Below are positions 25,655 through 35,487 of a DNA stretch of 64,000 nucleotides, one piece after another. The position numbers and the translations under genes were made by a program. Under the pieces are notes generated by a model. The model had not been told where the DNA came from. It saw nothing but the letters and a program-made list of their open reading frames with translations, and ran no database searches. The DNA is from GCA-2690565 sp002457235 (GTDB taxonomy: Bacteria > Verrucomicrobiota > Verrucomicrobiia > Opitutales > Coraliomargaritaceae), in the NCBI GenBank assembly GCA_045565695.1, contig JBJLEZ010000001.1:124001-188000 (forward strand). The letters run 5' to 3'. Every line of letters starts with the position of its first letter. The first letter of the stretch is position 1.

Positions 25655-26479
25655 TTAATCTGAGGACGATTGATAGATATCTATTGATTGAGAAATCGAA
25701 TTAATTGTCTCCGTGCTTTCCCAAGAATATTTTAATAAATTCAATTGTGTTGCTAAGGGAATGGATGCAAAACCAAGAAAAACAACCAAGCCATAAGCCA
25801 AGCCAATACGATCTAACCTGACTCGCCAAACCGTATTACGAAGACCGAAGGTTTGAAATAAGCTACTGATTCCATGCGCTAAATGCAGACATAGGAGTCC
25901 AACCGATAGTATGTAGAAAAACGATACGTAAGGATTTTTAAATCCATGAATAAGCATATCGTACACGTTGAAGGTTTGAACTGCTTCACCATGTTTGATC
26001 ACTGGGTGTGCCTCTTTATAAAGAGGTACATAATTTGAGTTCCCTGCAATTTCAGAAAAAACAACATTATCATTGTATTCCATAGTGGGCACTACTCGTA
26101 CTGTGTAATGTAAGAGATGAAAAATGATGAAAGACAGTAAAATAACGCCACTCATACGCATTGTTCTAGATGCATAACTTGACTTCACTTTATTTTTGAA
26201 GCTCAAGGGCTTTGCTTTCTTATTTTCTAAAGTTAAAAGGACGGCCATCCAAATATGAACCCCAACCGCTACCAATAACGAAAGGCGTATAAAAGCCATA
26301 ATAGGATCGGGAATGGAATGCAGTTTGTAGGCATAAGCATTAAGAGCATCTGGACCTAAATAAATCAACAAATTGCCCAACATATGCCCCATAACAAATA
26401 AAACGAGCACTAGTCCTGTGATTGCCATCAACCATTTACGTCCTAAAGACGATTGAAGATACTGACGTACGCTGATCAT
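25655..26479 (-). CDS. sdhC: Succinate dehydrogenase cytochrome b subunit (type B, single polypeptide)
   Basis: The 274-residue membrane protein has five hydrophobic segments (about 17-40, 60-82, 108-130, 180-205, 225-245) and histidines in the helices that could ligate two b haems (GHMLGN, VGVHIWM, FHLLHYTVR, LHLAHGISSLF). This corresponds to the SdhC of Bacteroidota/Verrucomicrobiota type B complexes. It anchors SdhAB and exchanges electrons with the quinone pool. It is the first gene of the sdhCAB operon; about 187 bases separate it from the divergent pyrG, a likely promoter region for both. Confidence 0.93.
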   Translation of the reverse strand: MISVRQYLQSSLGRKWLMAITGLVLVLFVMGHMLGNLLIYLGPDALNAYAYKLHSIPDPIMAFIRLSLLVAVGVHIWMAVLLTLENKKAKPLSFKNKVKSSYASRTMRMSGVILLSFIIFHLLHYTVRVVPTMEYNDNVVFSEIAGNSNYVPLYKEAHPVIKHGEAVQTFNVYDMLIHGFKNPYVSFFYILSVGLLCLHLAHGISSLFQTFGLRNTVWRVRLDRIGLAYGLVVFLGFASIPLATQLNLLKYSWESTETINSISQSIDIYQSSSD

Positions 26480-26666
26480 GAATTTTATATAAGGTTAAAG
26501 ACGTTTAAAAAAACAAGCTTAACTGTAAACATTCAATATTATAATGAGTATAAAATCGACAAAAACAAATTAAGTTACAAAAAAAATGGAAAAGAATTGC
26601 TTTTTCGATATGTGTCTTGAAAGACTGTATAAAATAATACACATTCATGCGAACTGAGATCCACCT

Positions 26667-28277
26667 ATGTCAAAAAAAACCACAAAATATATCTTTGTAA
26701 CTGGCGGTGTTGTCTCATCACTTGGCAAAGGCCTTACATCTGCTGCACTTGGTGCTTTATTGGAGCAAAGAGGCCTTACTGTTCGAATTCAAAAATTTGA
26801 TCCCTATTTGAACGTTGATCCGGGAACTATGAGCCCTTTTCAACACGGTGAAGTTTATGTTTTAGATGATGGTGCGGAAACAGACCTAGATCTTGGGCAT
26901 TACGAACGCTTCACCTCCGGCAAATTATCTCGCTTAAACAATCTTACTTCTGGGCAAGTTTACGAAAAAGTTTTACAAAAAGAAAGACGTGGGGATTACC
27001 TCGGCTCTACGATTCAAGTCATACCGCACATTACAAATGAAATTAAAGATCGTATCGCATCTGATGCTTGTGAACCCGCCGATATTGTCATAACGGAATT
27101 AGGGGGAACTATCGGGGATATCGAAGGACTTCCATTTTTGGAAGCTATGCGACAATTTGCCTTAGAAAAAAACCCTGATGATGTTATCTTTCTTCATTGC
27201 ACTTTGTTACCTTATTTAAAAGCAGCGGGTGAATTAAAAACCAAACCTAGTCAACAGAGTGTTGCAAAATTAAGAGAAATTGGGATTCAGCCCGATATTT
27301 TAGTGTGCCGTTCAGAGAAACCGATCTCAAATGAACTGCGAAAAAAGCTCTCCTTATTTTGTAATGTCCCAATTAAGGCCGTAATTGAAGAGTGTGATGT
27401 AGAAACTTCAATTTATGAACTGCCTCTATCTCTTAAGACAGAAAAAGTGGACGATCTAGTCATCGAAAAGCTCAATTTGGATAATCCAGATAACTCTATG
27501 CAAATTTGGGTGGACGTAGTTCGTAGATTAAAAGCCCCATCACATAAAGTAGAAATTGGAGTTGTAGGTAAATATATTGAACTACAGGATGCCTACAAAT
27601 CTGTCTATGAGTCGATCACTCACGCTGGTATTGCAAATGATTGTGCGGTTCGAGTACAGCGCATTGACGCTGAAGATTTAGAAACAGAAGGTACCGAAAT
27701 TTTAAAAAGCCTTGATGGTATTTTAATTCCTGGTGGATTTGGAGATAGAGGAATCGAAGGAAAAATTTTAGCGGCACAATACGCAAGAGAACATCAAATC
27801 CCATTCTTAGGATTATGCTTAGGTATGCAGATTGCCGTCATTGAATTTGCTCGTAACGTAGCTGGATTAAAAGAGGCAAATAGTGCTGAATTTAACGCTG
27901 AAACTCCACATCCAGTCATTGACATTATGGAAGAGCAAAAAGCATTGAAAACAAAAGGTGGTAATATGCGACTCGGTGCTTATGACTGTACGTTATCAAA
28001 AGATAGTTTCAGCTACTATGCTTATGGCTCAGAAACGATTAGTGAGCGTCATCGCCATCGTTATGAATTCAACAATGACTATCGTGAAATATTATTAGAA
28101 AAAGGCATACGTTTTGCTGGGATTAATCCAGAAAAAGATTTAATTGAAATCATTGAAATGCCGGAGCATCCATGGTTTGTAGCTGTGCAATTTCACCCTG
28201 AGTTTAAATCTAAGCCTCATGCCGCTCACCCCTTGTTTGCAAACTTTATTGCATCCACTTTAAAATATAAACAATAG
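26667..28277 (+). CDS. pyrG: CTP synthase
   Basis: The 536-residue protein has the synthase domain with FVTGGVVSSLGKGLTSAALG (P-loop, about 10-29), IQKFDPYLNVDPGTMSPFQH, and ITELGGTIGDIEGLPFLEA, followed by a class I glutamine amidotransferase domain (about 300-536) with GGFGDRGIEGK, the nucleophile motif GLCLGMQ and the catalytic VQFHPEFKSKP. It converts UTP to CTP using glutamine and ATP. Start and length are normal. It lies at the head of a likely plus-strand run pyrG-trpC-rsmA-symporter. Confidence 0.98.
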   Translation: MSKKTTKYIFVTGGVVSSLGKGLTSAALGALLEQRGLTVRIQKFDPYLNVDPGTMSPFQHGEVYVLDDGAETDLDLGHYERFTSGKLSRLNNLTSGQVYEKVLQKERRGDYLGSTIQVIPHITNEIKDRIASDACEPADIVITELGGTIGDIEGLPFLEAMRQFALEKNPDDVIFLHCTLLPYLKAAGELKTKPSQQSVAKLREIGIQPDILVCRSEKPISNELRKKLSLFCNVPIKAVIEECDVETSIYELPLSLKTEKVDDLVIEKLNLDNPDNSMQIWVDVVRRLKAPSHKVEIGVVGKYIELQDAYKSVYESITHAGIANDCAVRVQRIDAEDLETEGTEILKSLDGILIPGGFGDRGIEGKILAAQYAREHQIPFLGLCLGMQIAVIEFARNVAGLKEANSAEFNAETPHPVIDIMEEQKALKTKGGNMRLGAYDCTLSKDSFSYYAYGSETISERHRHRYEFNNDYREILLEKGIRFAGINPEKDLIEIIEMPEHPWFVAVQFHPEFKSKPHAAHPLFANFIASTLKYKQ

Positions 28278-28298
28278 AGACGAATTCGAGTTCAACCC

Positions 28299-29093
28299 AT
28301 GGATAAACTTGAGGAAATAATGGCTAGCAAGCGAAAGTCGCTCGAGCATATCGCGCGTCCGATAAAAGCCAAAGAACTTGAAATACTTGGCCAATCAAAA
28401 AGCCCAAGCATTCCTTTTATTGAAGCTCTTTCCTCACCTGACCGACTCTCAGTAATAGCAGAGATAAAACGGAAATCACCCTCTGCTGGCAATATCGCAA
28501 AAGGTATGGATGCGGTAGAGCAAGCACGTGTTTACAACAATGCAGCAGCGGATGCATTATCCATTTTAACTGATACAGATTATTTTGGCGGATCATTGAA
28601 TGATCTATGGGATGTGGTAGATTTCCTTCATCAGCATCAACGCACTACCCCTTGTTTAAGAAAAGATTTCATGATCCACCCTATTCAAGTTCTTGAAGCG
28701 GCAGAAGCAGGCGCTAAATGTATTCTTATTATTGTTCGTGCCTTAACCAATGACGAAATTAAAACCCTTCAGGAAGCTGCTTTTCATGCTAACCTAGATA
28801 TTTTATATGAAATTCACAATGAGAGGGAGTTGGAGAATTGTCTCAATTTTGACCCTAAAATTGTCGGGGTGAACAATCGTGATTTGAGACAGTTCACAAC
28901 AGATTTAGCTATTTCTGAAAATTTGATTCCTAAAATTCCTGAAGGCATTGTCAAAGTAAGCGAAAGTGGGATTTTTGATATCGAAGATGCATTGCGTGCA
29001 CGAAATTGTGGGGCTGATGCGATTCTAGTAGGAGAAGCCTTAATGCGATCTGAAGACCCAGATAATTTAATCGAAGAATTTCATTCTTTATAA
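28299..29093 (+). CDS. trpC: Indole-3-glycerol phosphate synthase
   Basis: The 264-residue TIM-barrel protein has the TrpC motifs VIAEIKRKSPSAGNI (about 52-66, with the catalytic Lys), ILTDTDYFGGSL, PCLRKDFMIHPIQV, and the phosphate-binding SESGIFDIEDA and GADAILVGEALM. It closes the indole ring in tryptophan synthesis. It stands apart from other trp genes, between pyrG (21 bases before) and rsmA (11 bases after). Confidence 0.96.
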   Translation: MDKLEEIMASKRKSLEHIARPIKAKELEILGQSKSPSIPFIEALSSPDRLSVIAEIKRKSPSAGNIAKGMDAVEQARVYNNAAADALSILTDTDYFGGSLNDLWDVVDFLHQHQRTTPCLRKDFMIHPIQVLEAAEAGAKCILIIVRALTNDEIKTLQEAAFHANLDILYEIHNERELENCLNFDPKIVGVNNRDLRQFTTDLAISENLIPKIPEGIVKVSESGIFDIEDALRARNCGADAILVGEALMRSEDPDNLIEEFHSL

Positions 29094-29104
29094 CCAAATT
29101 AACT

Positions 29105-29947
29105 TTGCCGCTTAATCCAAACCAGACGCATACTATCCTTAATGCACTGGGACATTCTCCCAACAAAAAACTCGGTCAAAATTTTTTGATTGATGGAAAC
29201 ATTGTTAGAAAATCGATTGAGTTGGCGGGCATTTCTAAAAACGAAGCTATTGTTGAAATAGGACCTGGACTAGGGACACTATCCAAAGCGATTCTTTCGA
29301 CAGGTGCTCAACTTTTCGCTGTTGAGAAAGACAAAACCTTAGCTAATTACCTAGAGGAAACCATATCTAAAGACTCGGATAATCTTCATTTATTAAACGA
29401 AGATTGTTTAAAAAAACCACTAGGTTCATTGATGGATCAAAACCAAACCAATGATTTTAAGATAGTCGCTAACCTCCCGTACGCAGTAGCCACCCCATGG
29501 CTGGAAGCGGTTCTTTCTACCGCACTTCCAACACGAATGGTACTTATGTTGCAAAAAGAAGCAGCTGATCGCTATAATGCACAACCAAAGACAAAAAACT
29601 TTGGGGCAATTTCTATCTTTCTTCAATCAGCATATATCGTTCACTCAACTCATACTGTATCCGCTTCATGCTTTTACCCTAAACCTAAAGTCGATTCTAC
29701 CTTAATTCGTCTTGATTTAAAGCAAAGTGCAATTTGTTTTTCAAAAGAAACCAAAGCCTTGATACGCACTATTTTTACACAAAGGCGTAAGCAAATCGCA
29801 TCTCTGTGTAAAAAAAACGACAATGAAGTCATTAAGCACTGGCTAGAATCCCTATTCACTAAAGGCTATACACAGAGCGTACGGGCCGAAGAAATAGACC
29901 TTCCCTCCTGGCAATTATTAGGCTATGAAAAAACGAATGAAAGTTAA
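29105..29947 (+). CDS. rsmA: 16S rRNA (A1518/A1519) dimethyltransferase
   Basis: The protein (280 residues from a TTG start) has the KsgA/RsmA signatures KKLGQNFLIDGNIV, the SAM motif AIVEIGPGLGTLSKAIL, and NLPYAVATPWLEAVL (motif IV NLPY). The C-terminal helical domain with ALIRTIFTQRRKQIAS and the final SVRAEEIDLPSWQLL is present. It adds four methyl groups to two adenosines near the 3' end of 16S rRNA late in ribosome assembly. No in-frame ATG precedes the first motif, so TTG (29105) is the only reasonable start. The end overlaps the symporter start. Confidence 0.95.
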   Translation: MPLNPNQTHTILNALGHSPNKKLGQNFLIDGNIVRKSIELAGISKNEAIVEIGPGLGTLSKAILSTGAQLFAVEKDKTLANYLEETISKDSDNLHLLNEDCLKKPLGSLMDQNQTNDFKIVANLPYAVATPWLEAVLSTALPTRMVLMLQKEAADRYNAQPKTKNFGAISIFLQSAYIVHSTHTVSASCFYPKPKVDSTLIRLDLKQSAICFSKETKALIRTIFTQRRKQIASLCKKNDNEVIKHWLESLFTKGYTQSVRAEEIDLPSWQLLGYEKTNES

Positions 29948-31271
29948 TCCCTTACAGTGGAGTCTACATTGGCAAATCCTCTTTTCTCTGACATTATCAG
30001 CGATCATAGCCCTGGTTTTTTTACCACTAACAGATCCAGCTTTAACAAAACTTGTCTTACAAACTGCGCAATTTTTTGGCGATCTCTTTATGAATGCATT
30101 GAAAATGATGGTTGTTCCATTAATTGTTACTTCAATGGTTTCCGGGGTGATTCAACTCGGTGCATCGTCAGGAATCGGATCCATTAGTTTAAAAACTATT
30201 CTCTATTATACCTTAAGCGGACTTCTTGCTGTTCTATTGGGCATCTTTCTCGTAAATTTGATCCAGCCAGGTCATGTTGATGCCTCCGTTGCTCAAGCCT
30301 TATTGGGAGAAGCCTCACAAGTCACAGTTTCTTCCGGACTCCTTGAAGCCGTTGAAGGCAAAGATCAAAGCGATCTACTTGATATATTTAAACGAATGTT
30401 ACCAACAAATATCTTCAAAGCAGCCAGCGATAATGGACAACTATTGGGGGTAATTCTATTTTCAATATTATTTGGCTTCTTTGCTGGACGCTTACCTGAT
30501 AATTTGCGAACCGTTCAAAAACAATTTTGGGAAAGCTTTCAGGCAGTTATATTAAAGTTAACGGAATGGATCATAAGTTTTGCACCTATTGGTGTATTTG
30601 GACTAGTCCTTCCTATACTGTATAGTGCCCCAATAGGAGACCTTATTCATACCCTATCGGCATTCTTCTTAACCGTATTTCTAGGACTACTAATCCATCT
30701 TCTAATTGTCTTAAGCATTCTTATAAAGCTGTTTACTCGTATAAACCCTTTCACACACTTGAAAGCGATGATACCCGTATTGCTAACTGCATTTTCTACA
30801 GCAAGTTCATCGGCAACACTTCCTTTAACCATGGACGTCGTAAAAGAAAAAGCAAAAGTTTCAAATAAAACCTGTGCTTTCACCTTACCCCTAGGAGCTA
30901 CGATCAATATGGATGGTACCGCATTATATGAATGCATCGTGGTCTTATTTATTTCTCAGCTCTACGCCTCAATTGGGGGTGTTGATTTAACTGTCGGTCA
31001 ACAATGCTTAGTCGTTTTTCTTGCATTAACCACAAGTATAGGTGTTGCAGGAATTCCCGCTGCAAGTCTCGTTGCTATTTCAATTATCCTACCTGCAGTT
31101 GGGCTACCTGTTGAAGCAATTGGAGTGATCTGGGTAACCGATCGTATTTTAGATATGTGCAGGACTTCAGTAAATGTTTACAGCGATACTGTTGCTGCTA
31201 TTATTATTGATAATTCAGAAGGGGGCTCTCCATATCCCATGGAATTCCAAAAGATTGAACCTACTGCTTAA
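29925..31271 (+). CDS. Dicarboxylate/amino acid:cation symporter (DAACS family)
   Basis: A 448-residue membrane protein with eight hydrophobic segments and two re-entrant loops. The signatures are LKMMVVPLIVTSMVSGV, the serine-rich AFSTASSSATLPLTM (HP1), the NMDGT motif in LPLGATINMDGTALYE, and GVAGIPAASLVAI with the TM8 ligand region WVTDRILDMCRTSVNVYSD. The Asp and Arg there bind acidic substrates in GltP/GltPh relatives. It imports glutamate, aspartate or C4-dicarboxylates with Na+ or H+. It overlaps rsmA by 23 bases (or starts at the second Met, 29937) and converges on queF with an 11-base overlap. Confidence 0.94.
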   Translation: MKKRMKVNPLQWSLHWQILFSLTLSAIIALVFLPLTDPALTKLVLQTAQFFGDLFMNALKMMVVPLIVTSMVSGVIQLGASSGIGSISLKTILYYTLSGLLAVLLGIFLVNLIQPGHVDASVAQALLGEASQVTVSSGLLEAVEGKDQSDLLDIFKRMLPTNIFKAASDNGQLLGVILFSILFGFFAGRLPDNLRTVQKQFWESFQAVILKLTEWIISFAPIGVFGLVLPILYSAPIGDLIHTLSAFFLTVFLGLLIHLLIVLSILIKLFTRINPFTHLKAMIPVLLTAFSTASSSATLPLTMDVVKEKAKVSNKTCAFTLPLGATINMDGTALYECIVVLFISQLYASIGGVDLTVGQQCLVVFLALTTSIGVAGIPAASLVAISIILPAVGLPVEAIGVIWVTDRILDMCRTSVNVYSDTVAAIIIDNSEGGSPYPMEFQKIEPTA

Positions 31272-31635
31272 AAAGCTCTGCTTTGGGTCCTTGATAATCT
31301 GGCTTTTGGTCTTCAACTATCACATTTGAGCGAATGCCACCACGACCACGCCAAAGCGTCTCTAAACGAGCCCATTTCGGCTGAGTCACAGAAAATAAAT
31401 CCTCAAATATTTTATTTGAAGCCGCCTCAAAGAAAATCCCTTTATTACGATATTCATGCAGATACAATTTCATTGCCTTTAATTCCACACAGACTTGATC
31501 CGGCACATAAGTGAAAACCACTGTCGCATAATCGGGATGACCGGTCATCGGACAAGTCGAAGTAAACTCTTCTTGAATATGCTGTATTATATAATTCTGA
31601 TTAGGATTTGGATTTGGAAATGTTTCGATGTCCAT
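31261..31635 (-). CDS. queF: NADPH-dependent preQ0 reductase QueF
   Basis: The 124-residue protein is the short (type I, YkvM-like) QueF. It shows FTSTCPMTGHPDYA with the thioimide-forming Cys and the catalytic Asp, the signature VELKAMKLYLHEYRNKGIFF with the Glu and His, and an end with VTQPKWARLETLWRGRGGI. It reduces preQ0 to preQ1 for queuosine in tRNA. No other queuosine synthesis gene is adjacent, but a GluQ relative is at 58793-59665. Its stop overlaps the converging symporter gene. Confidence 0.95.
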   Translation of the reverse strand: MDIETFPNPNPNQNYIIQHIQEEFTSTCPMTGHPDYATVVFTYVPDQVCVELKAMKLYLHEYRNKGIFFEAASNKIFEDLFSVTQPKWARLETLWRGRGGIRSNVIVEDQKPDYQGPKAELFKQ

Positions 31636-31659
31636 AGTTTTATAAGTGCGATACAGGAT

Positions 31660-32274
31660 TTAATTATCATTAAGTGATAGGTCATAAATGGCATATCCGG
31701 CCAAAAGATTACAGAATAAATTCTGCTTTTTCTTCCAATCTCCAGAATAACAAATACGTGCCTCTATCTTGATGTTCTTTTCTAGACAAAATGCTTCAAA
31801 TTCACGAATAGAAAAAGAATTAGAAGGAAGCGTTTTATACCAAGGATTAGGGAAAACATCGTTAATTGTTCTAGAGCCTTTTAGTAATGCATTCCAACGA
31901 TTCACCCAAAATCCATTGTTGATAAACCCAACTGTCACTCGTTTGCCAACTTGTAAACTCTTACTAATAATGAAGTCCGGTTCTTCAAGTTGATCAATGG
32001 TACGACTAAGAATTACATGATCAAAGCTGTTATCATCAAATTGATTTAGAAAAGATTTTATATCGCCCTGATATGCACTGACACCTCGCTTAATACAACT
32101 TAATATCTTTTGAAAATCAATATCCACTCCAATTCCATATACCTGATTTTTTTGTTTTAAATATTCAAGCAACACCCCTCGTCCACAACCTAAATCAAGT
32201 ACACGCTCTCCCTTCCCTACCCATTGGGCAATGGCTTGAAAATCTACTTGGCGTTTATTTTTAGTCGGATTCAT
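31660..32274 (-). CDS. metW: Methionine biosynthesis protein MetW
   Basis: The 204-residue protein is a class I SAM-methyltransferase-like protein. It starts with VDFQAIAQWVGKGERVLDLG, then CGRGVLLEYLKQKN, GVDIDFQKILSCIKRGVSAY, QGDIKSFLNQFDDNSFDHVI, LSRTIDQLEEPD and VGFINNGFWVNRWNALLKGS, all typical of MetW. MetW works with MetX and in several bacteria raises its homoserine acyltransferase activity. The start is 4 bases after the metX stop, so the two are translationally coupled. Confidence 0.95.
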   Translation of the reverse strand: MNPTKNKRQVDFQAIAQWVGKGERVLDLGCGRGVLLEYLKQKNQVYGIGVDIDFQKILSCIKRGVSAYQGDIKSFLNQFDDNSFDHVILSRTIDQLEEPDFIISKSLQVGKRVTVGFINNGFWVNRWNALLKGSRTINDVFPNPWYKTLPSNSFSIREFEAFCLEKNIKIEARICYSGDWKKKQNLFCNLLAGYAIYDLSLNDN

Positions 32275-32278
32275 GAAT

Positions 32279-33418
32279 TTAAGAATTCAAATAAGTTTGT
32301 ATGAGTTGATATAGGTCCTGAGATTGTACAAGGAATGAATCGTGACCATAATCCATCGATAGCTCAACGTAGGAAGCTTCCTTTCCATATCTTAATAATT
32401 TTTCTACAATATCACGATTGCCTTCAGGGGGATAAAGCCAATCAGAATCAAAGCCTACAACAAGTCCCTTAGCTTGAATTTTACTAACGGTTAATTCAGG
32501 GCTGTCTCCTTCAAAAAAATCAAAACGATCTAAAGCTTTTGTTAAGTATAAATATGAATTAGCATCAAAACGAGTGACGAAACTTTTCCCTTGATAGTGC
32601 AAATAACTCTCTACTTCAAACTCTACATCAAAATGCTCTTTCGATACATCACCTTGTTTTAGTTTTCTCCCAAATTTTGCTTCAAGGCCAACATCTGACA
32701 AATAAGTTATGTGAGCCATCATTCGAGCAACAGACAATCCACTAAAAGGCCCATCTTCAGAATCGTACTCCCCTTTATTCCATTTAGCATCTCGCATGAT
32801 TGCTTGACGACCTGTTTCGTTAAAAGCAATAGTTTGCGCCGTATGCCTTGAGCCACTGGCTAAAGCGATATATCGATTGAGGCGATTTGGGAAATCTTTT
32901 GCCCACTGCAAGGTTAACATACCACCCATACTGCCACCGATTACCGCGTGTAACTTATCAATCCCCAAGGAGTCAATTAACCGTGATTGTGCTTTAACCA
33001 TATCTCTAAGCGTTAGCTTAGGAAACTCTAAATTATAACGTTTACCAGTTTCTGGATTTATTGAATTAGGCCCAGTTGAACCTTGGCATCCTCCAAGAAC
33101 ATTTGAACAAATAACAAAATACTGATTCGTATCGATCGGCTTTCCAGGCCCGACCATAAAATTCCACCAACCTCGCTTTCGTTCCGTAATATCATAGACT
33201 CCAGCACAATGATGATCTCCAGTTAAAGCATGGCAGATCAAAATCGCATTATCTTTAGCCTGATTTAATTGACCGTAGGTTTCATAGCGAATTTTCAATT
33301 CTGGAATCACACCGCCCGATTCAAAATGAAACGATTCAAGAGAAACAAAATCTTGATAATCAACAAACCCAACTTCACCTTCGTCGATCTGTTGTCCAAT
33401 TGGTTCTGAGTCGTTCAT
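32279..33418 (-). CDS. metX: Homoserine O-acetyltransferase (or O-succinyltransferase) MetX
   Basis: The 379-residue alpha/beta-hydrolase has the family motifs LKIRYETYGQLN, LICHALTGDHHCAG, the nucleophile elbow GGSMGGMLTLQWA, the acid residue region VVGFDSDWLYPP, and the catalytic His in SMDYGHDSFL. It activates homoserine for methionine synthesis. MetX-type enzymes coupled with MetW use either acetyl-CoA or succinyl-CoA; the substrate cannot be settled by eye. It starts 54 bases after the speA stop, so it may be read from the same transcript or from its own promoter. Confidence 0.94.
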   Translation of the reverse strand: MNDSEPIGQQIDEGEVGFVDYQDFVSLESFHFESGGVIPELKIRYETYGQLNQAKDNAILICHALTGDHHCAGVYDITERKRGWWNFMVGPGKPIDTNQYFVICSNVLGGCQGSTGPNSINPETGKRYNLEFPKLTLRDMVKAQSRLIDSLGIDKLHAVIGGSMGGMLTLQWAKDFPNRLNRYIALASGSRHTAQTIAFNETGRQAIMRDAKWNKGEYDSEDGPFSGLSVARMMAHITYLSDVGLEAKFGRKLKQGDVSKEHFDVEFEVESYLHYQGKSFVTRFDANSYLYLTKALDRFDFFEGDSPELTVSKIQAKGLVVGFDSDWLYPPEGNRDIVEKLLRYGKEASYVELSMDYGHDSFLVQSQDLYQLIQTYLNS

Positions 33419-33472
33419 AATAGCAGTAACAATTAACTTAGATTGTTGAGTGATTTAAAAGAATCAACTCAT

Positions 33473-35413
33473 TTAATTGCTTTCGTTTAAGTAGGTCTGA
33501 GATTTTAAGATCTGTAAATATTCATCTAAAATTCGAGTCCCCTCTCTCGGTTTTATCAAGTCTTCTTTTGTCGCTCTATCAATTTGTTTTTTCAATTTGC
33601 GAGACAACATCTGTCCATCATATTGCGTAAGTTTCAAAACTTCATTCACAGAAAAGCCTGGGATACTATCTTCAATATAAAATCCATCTTCTTCATCATC
33701 CTCTAAAAAAACATGCACTTCATTCACTCGTCCAAATAAATTGTGTAAATCGCCCATAATATCCTGATAAGCGCCCATTAAGAAAAACCCTAAAAAATAG
33801 GATTCCTCTTTTTTAATTTCATGTAATCGCAACAATGAACGTTCATCCTCAGAATCAACAAATGATGCGATTCGACCTTCACTATCGCATGTGATATCCA
33901 CCAAAGTTGTATTGACTGTTGGCCGCTCATTCAGTCTGTGGATTGGTGCAATAGGAAACAACTGATCGCAAGCCCAATGATCAATCAAAGACTGAAAGAC
34001 AGAAAAATTACAGACATATTGATCTGCCATCATCGCTTTTAAAACATCCATCTCTTCTGGCTGAATTTTTTCTTCTTGATAAAATAATACTACGTCTTGG
34101 CATATCTTCCAAAATATTGCATCCGCTAAGCCCTTATCCTTAAGATTCAAATAACCTAAATTAAATAAATTATCAGCTTCTTCTTTTTTTTGTACAGCAT
34201 CATGGTAGCGCTCTAAAGGAGCACCATGATAATCATTTTCTAAAATAGAAATGAAATTCTCAATAATCAGCGCCTGATTTTCTTTACGCACTTTTGGTGC
34301 AATTGAATTTTTTGAAATTCTGTCGCAAACTTCGCTGACTAAGATCGAATGGGAGGCAACCACTGAACGCCCACTTTCGCTTATAATGTCCGGACAAGCC
34401 ACAGCTGCTTCACTGCAAATAGCCTGTATATTATAAATCACATCCCTTGCATATTCCTTTAAGGTATAATTCATAGAACTTTCGAAATTGCTCATTGAAC
34501 CATCGTAATCAACTCCAAGCCCACCACCTACATCTAAATATTTCATAGGAAATCCCATTGCAGCTAATTCGCAATAATAGCGAGTCGCTTCCACTGTGGC
34601 CCGTTTAATCGTTTGTATATTTGGAACCTGCGAACCAATGTGAAAATGAATTAACTCCAAACAATCAGCTAATCCCGCTTCTTTAAGACTCTCGGCGGCA
34701 TCAACTATTTCGGGACTGGTCAAACCAAATTTGGCTTCCTCTCCAGAAGAGCGCGCCCATTTCCCTTCCCCAACCGTTGATAATTTTATCCTAAATCCTA
34801 TCTTCGGTTGTATCGCTAATTCTTTACTGATTCGAATGATTCGCTGAATCTCACTTAATTGTTCTACAACAAGAAACACCGATTTACCTATACGATTCCC
34901 ATATAAAGCTAGGCGAATAAATGCATCGTCTTTATAACCATTACAAACAATCAACGAATTAAGATTTTTATGGTGCGCTAAAGCGATCATTAACTCAGGC
35001 TTACTACCACATTCTAGACCATAATTATACGCTTCTCCAGCTTCTAAGATTTCTTCCAGTACCTCACGCATTTGATTCACTTTTATCGGAAAAACTCCTC
35101 GATAAGATCCCGAGTATGCTTCCTGTTCTATCGCATCACGAAATGTTTCATTTAGCTCTTTGACCCGAGTTTGTAGCAAATCTTGAATCCGGATCGTCAA
35201 CGGCAAATCATAGCCTTTGCTTTTTGCCTCTTGAATAATGTCAAAGATTCGAATCCCATTAGAATCCTGAAGTGGGTGCACTTTTAAAAAACCCTCTTCA
35301 TCAATCTTAAAATGACCTTTCCCCCAATTTTTTAATCCATAATACTTTTCAGAGGATGCGATTGTCCAATCACTATCCTTAATATTTTTAGCTCTGTAAT
35401 TATCTGCTCCCAT
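33473..35413 (-). CDS. speA: Biosynthetic arginine decarboxylase
   Basis: The 646-residue fold-III PLP enzyme has the lysine motif YRGVFPIKVNQMREV (about 103-117), the glycine loop LDVGGGLGVDYDGS, ESGRSVVASHSIL and a C-terminal part with LVDITCDSEG and GRVNEVHVFLEDDE. It converts arginine to agmatine, the first step of putrescine/spermidine synthesis. Length matches the SpeA family. It uses arginine made through argG (5372-6601). It stands upstream of metXW on the minus strand. Confidence 0.96.
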   Translation of the reverse strand: MGADNYRAKNIKDSDWTIASSEKYYGLKNWGKGHFKIDEEGFLKVHPLQDSNGIRIFDIIQEAKSKGYDLPLTIRIQDLLQTRVKELNETFRDAIEQEAYSGSYRGVFPIKVNQMREVLEEILEAGEAYNYGLECGSKPELMIALAHHKNLNSLIVCNGYKDDAFIRLALYGNRIGKSVFLVVEQLSEIQRIIRISKELAIQPKIGFRIKLSTVGEGKWARSSGEEAKFGLTSPEIVDAAESLKEAGLADCLELIHFHIGSQVPNIQTIKRATVEATRYYCELAAMGFPMKYLDVGGGLGVDYDGSMSNFESSMNYTLKEYARDVIYNIQAICSEAAVACPDIISESGRSVVASHSILVSEVCDRISKNSIAPKVRKENQALIIENFISILENDYHGAPLERYHDAVQKKEEADNLFNLGYLNLKDKGLADAIFWKICQDVVLFYQEEKIQPEEMDVLKAMMADQYVCNFSVFQSLIDHWACDQLFPIAPIHRLNERPTVNTTLVDITCDSEGRIASFVDSEDERSLLRLHEIKKEESYFLGFFLMGAYQDIMGDLHNLFGRVNEVHVFLEDDEEDGFYIEDSIPGFSVNEVLKLTQYDGQMLSRKLKKQIDRATKEDLIKPREGTRILDEYLQILKSQTYLNESN

Positions 35414-35487
35414 AAGATCTCAAACAAGTGGATATTGTACACATGAATTAGAAGGTTCTTGAACCAAAGACAAATACGCTCAAAAAA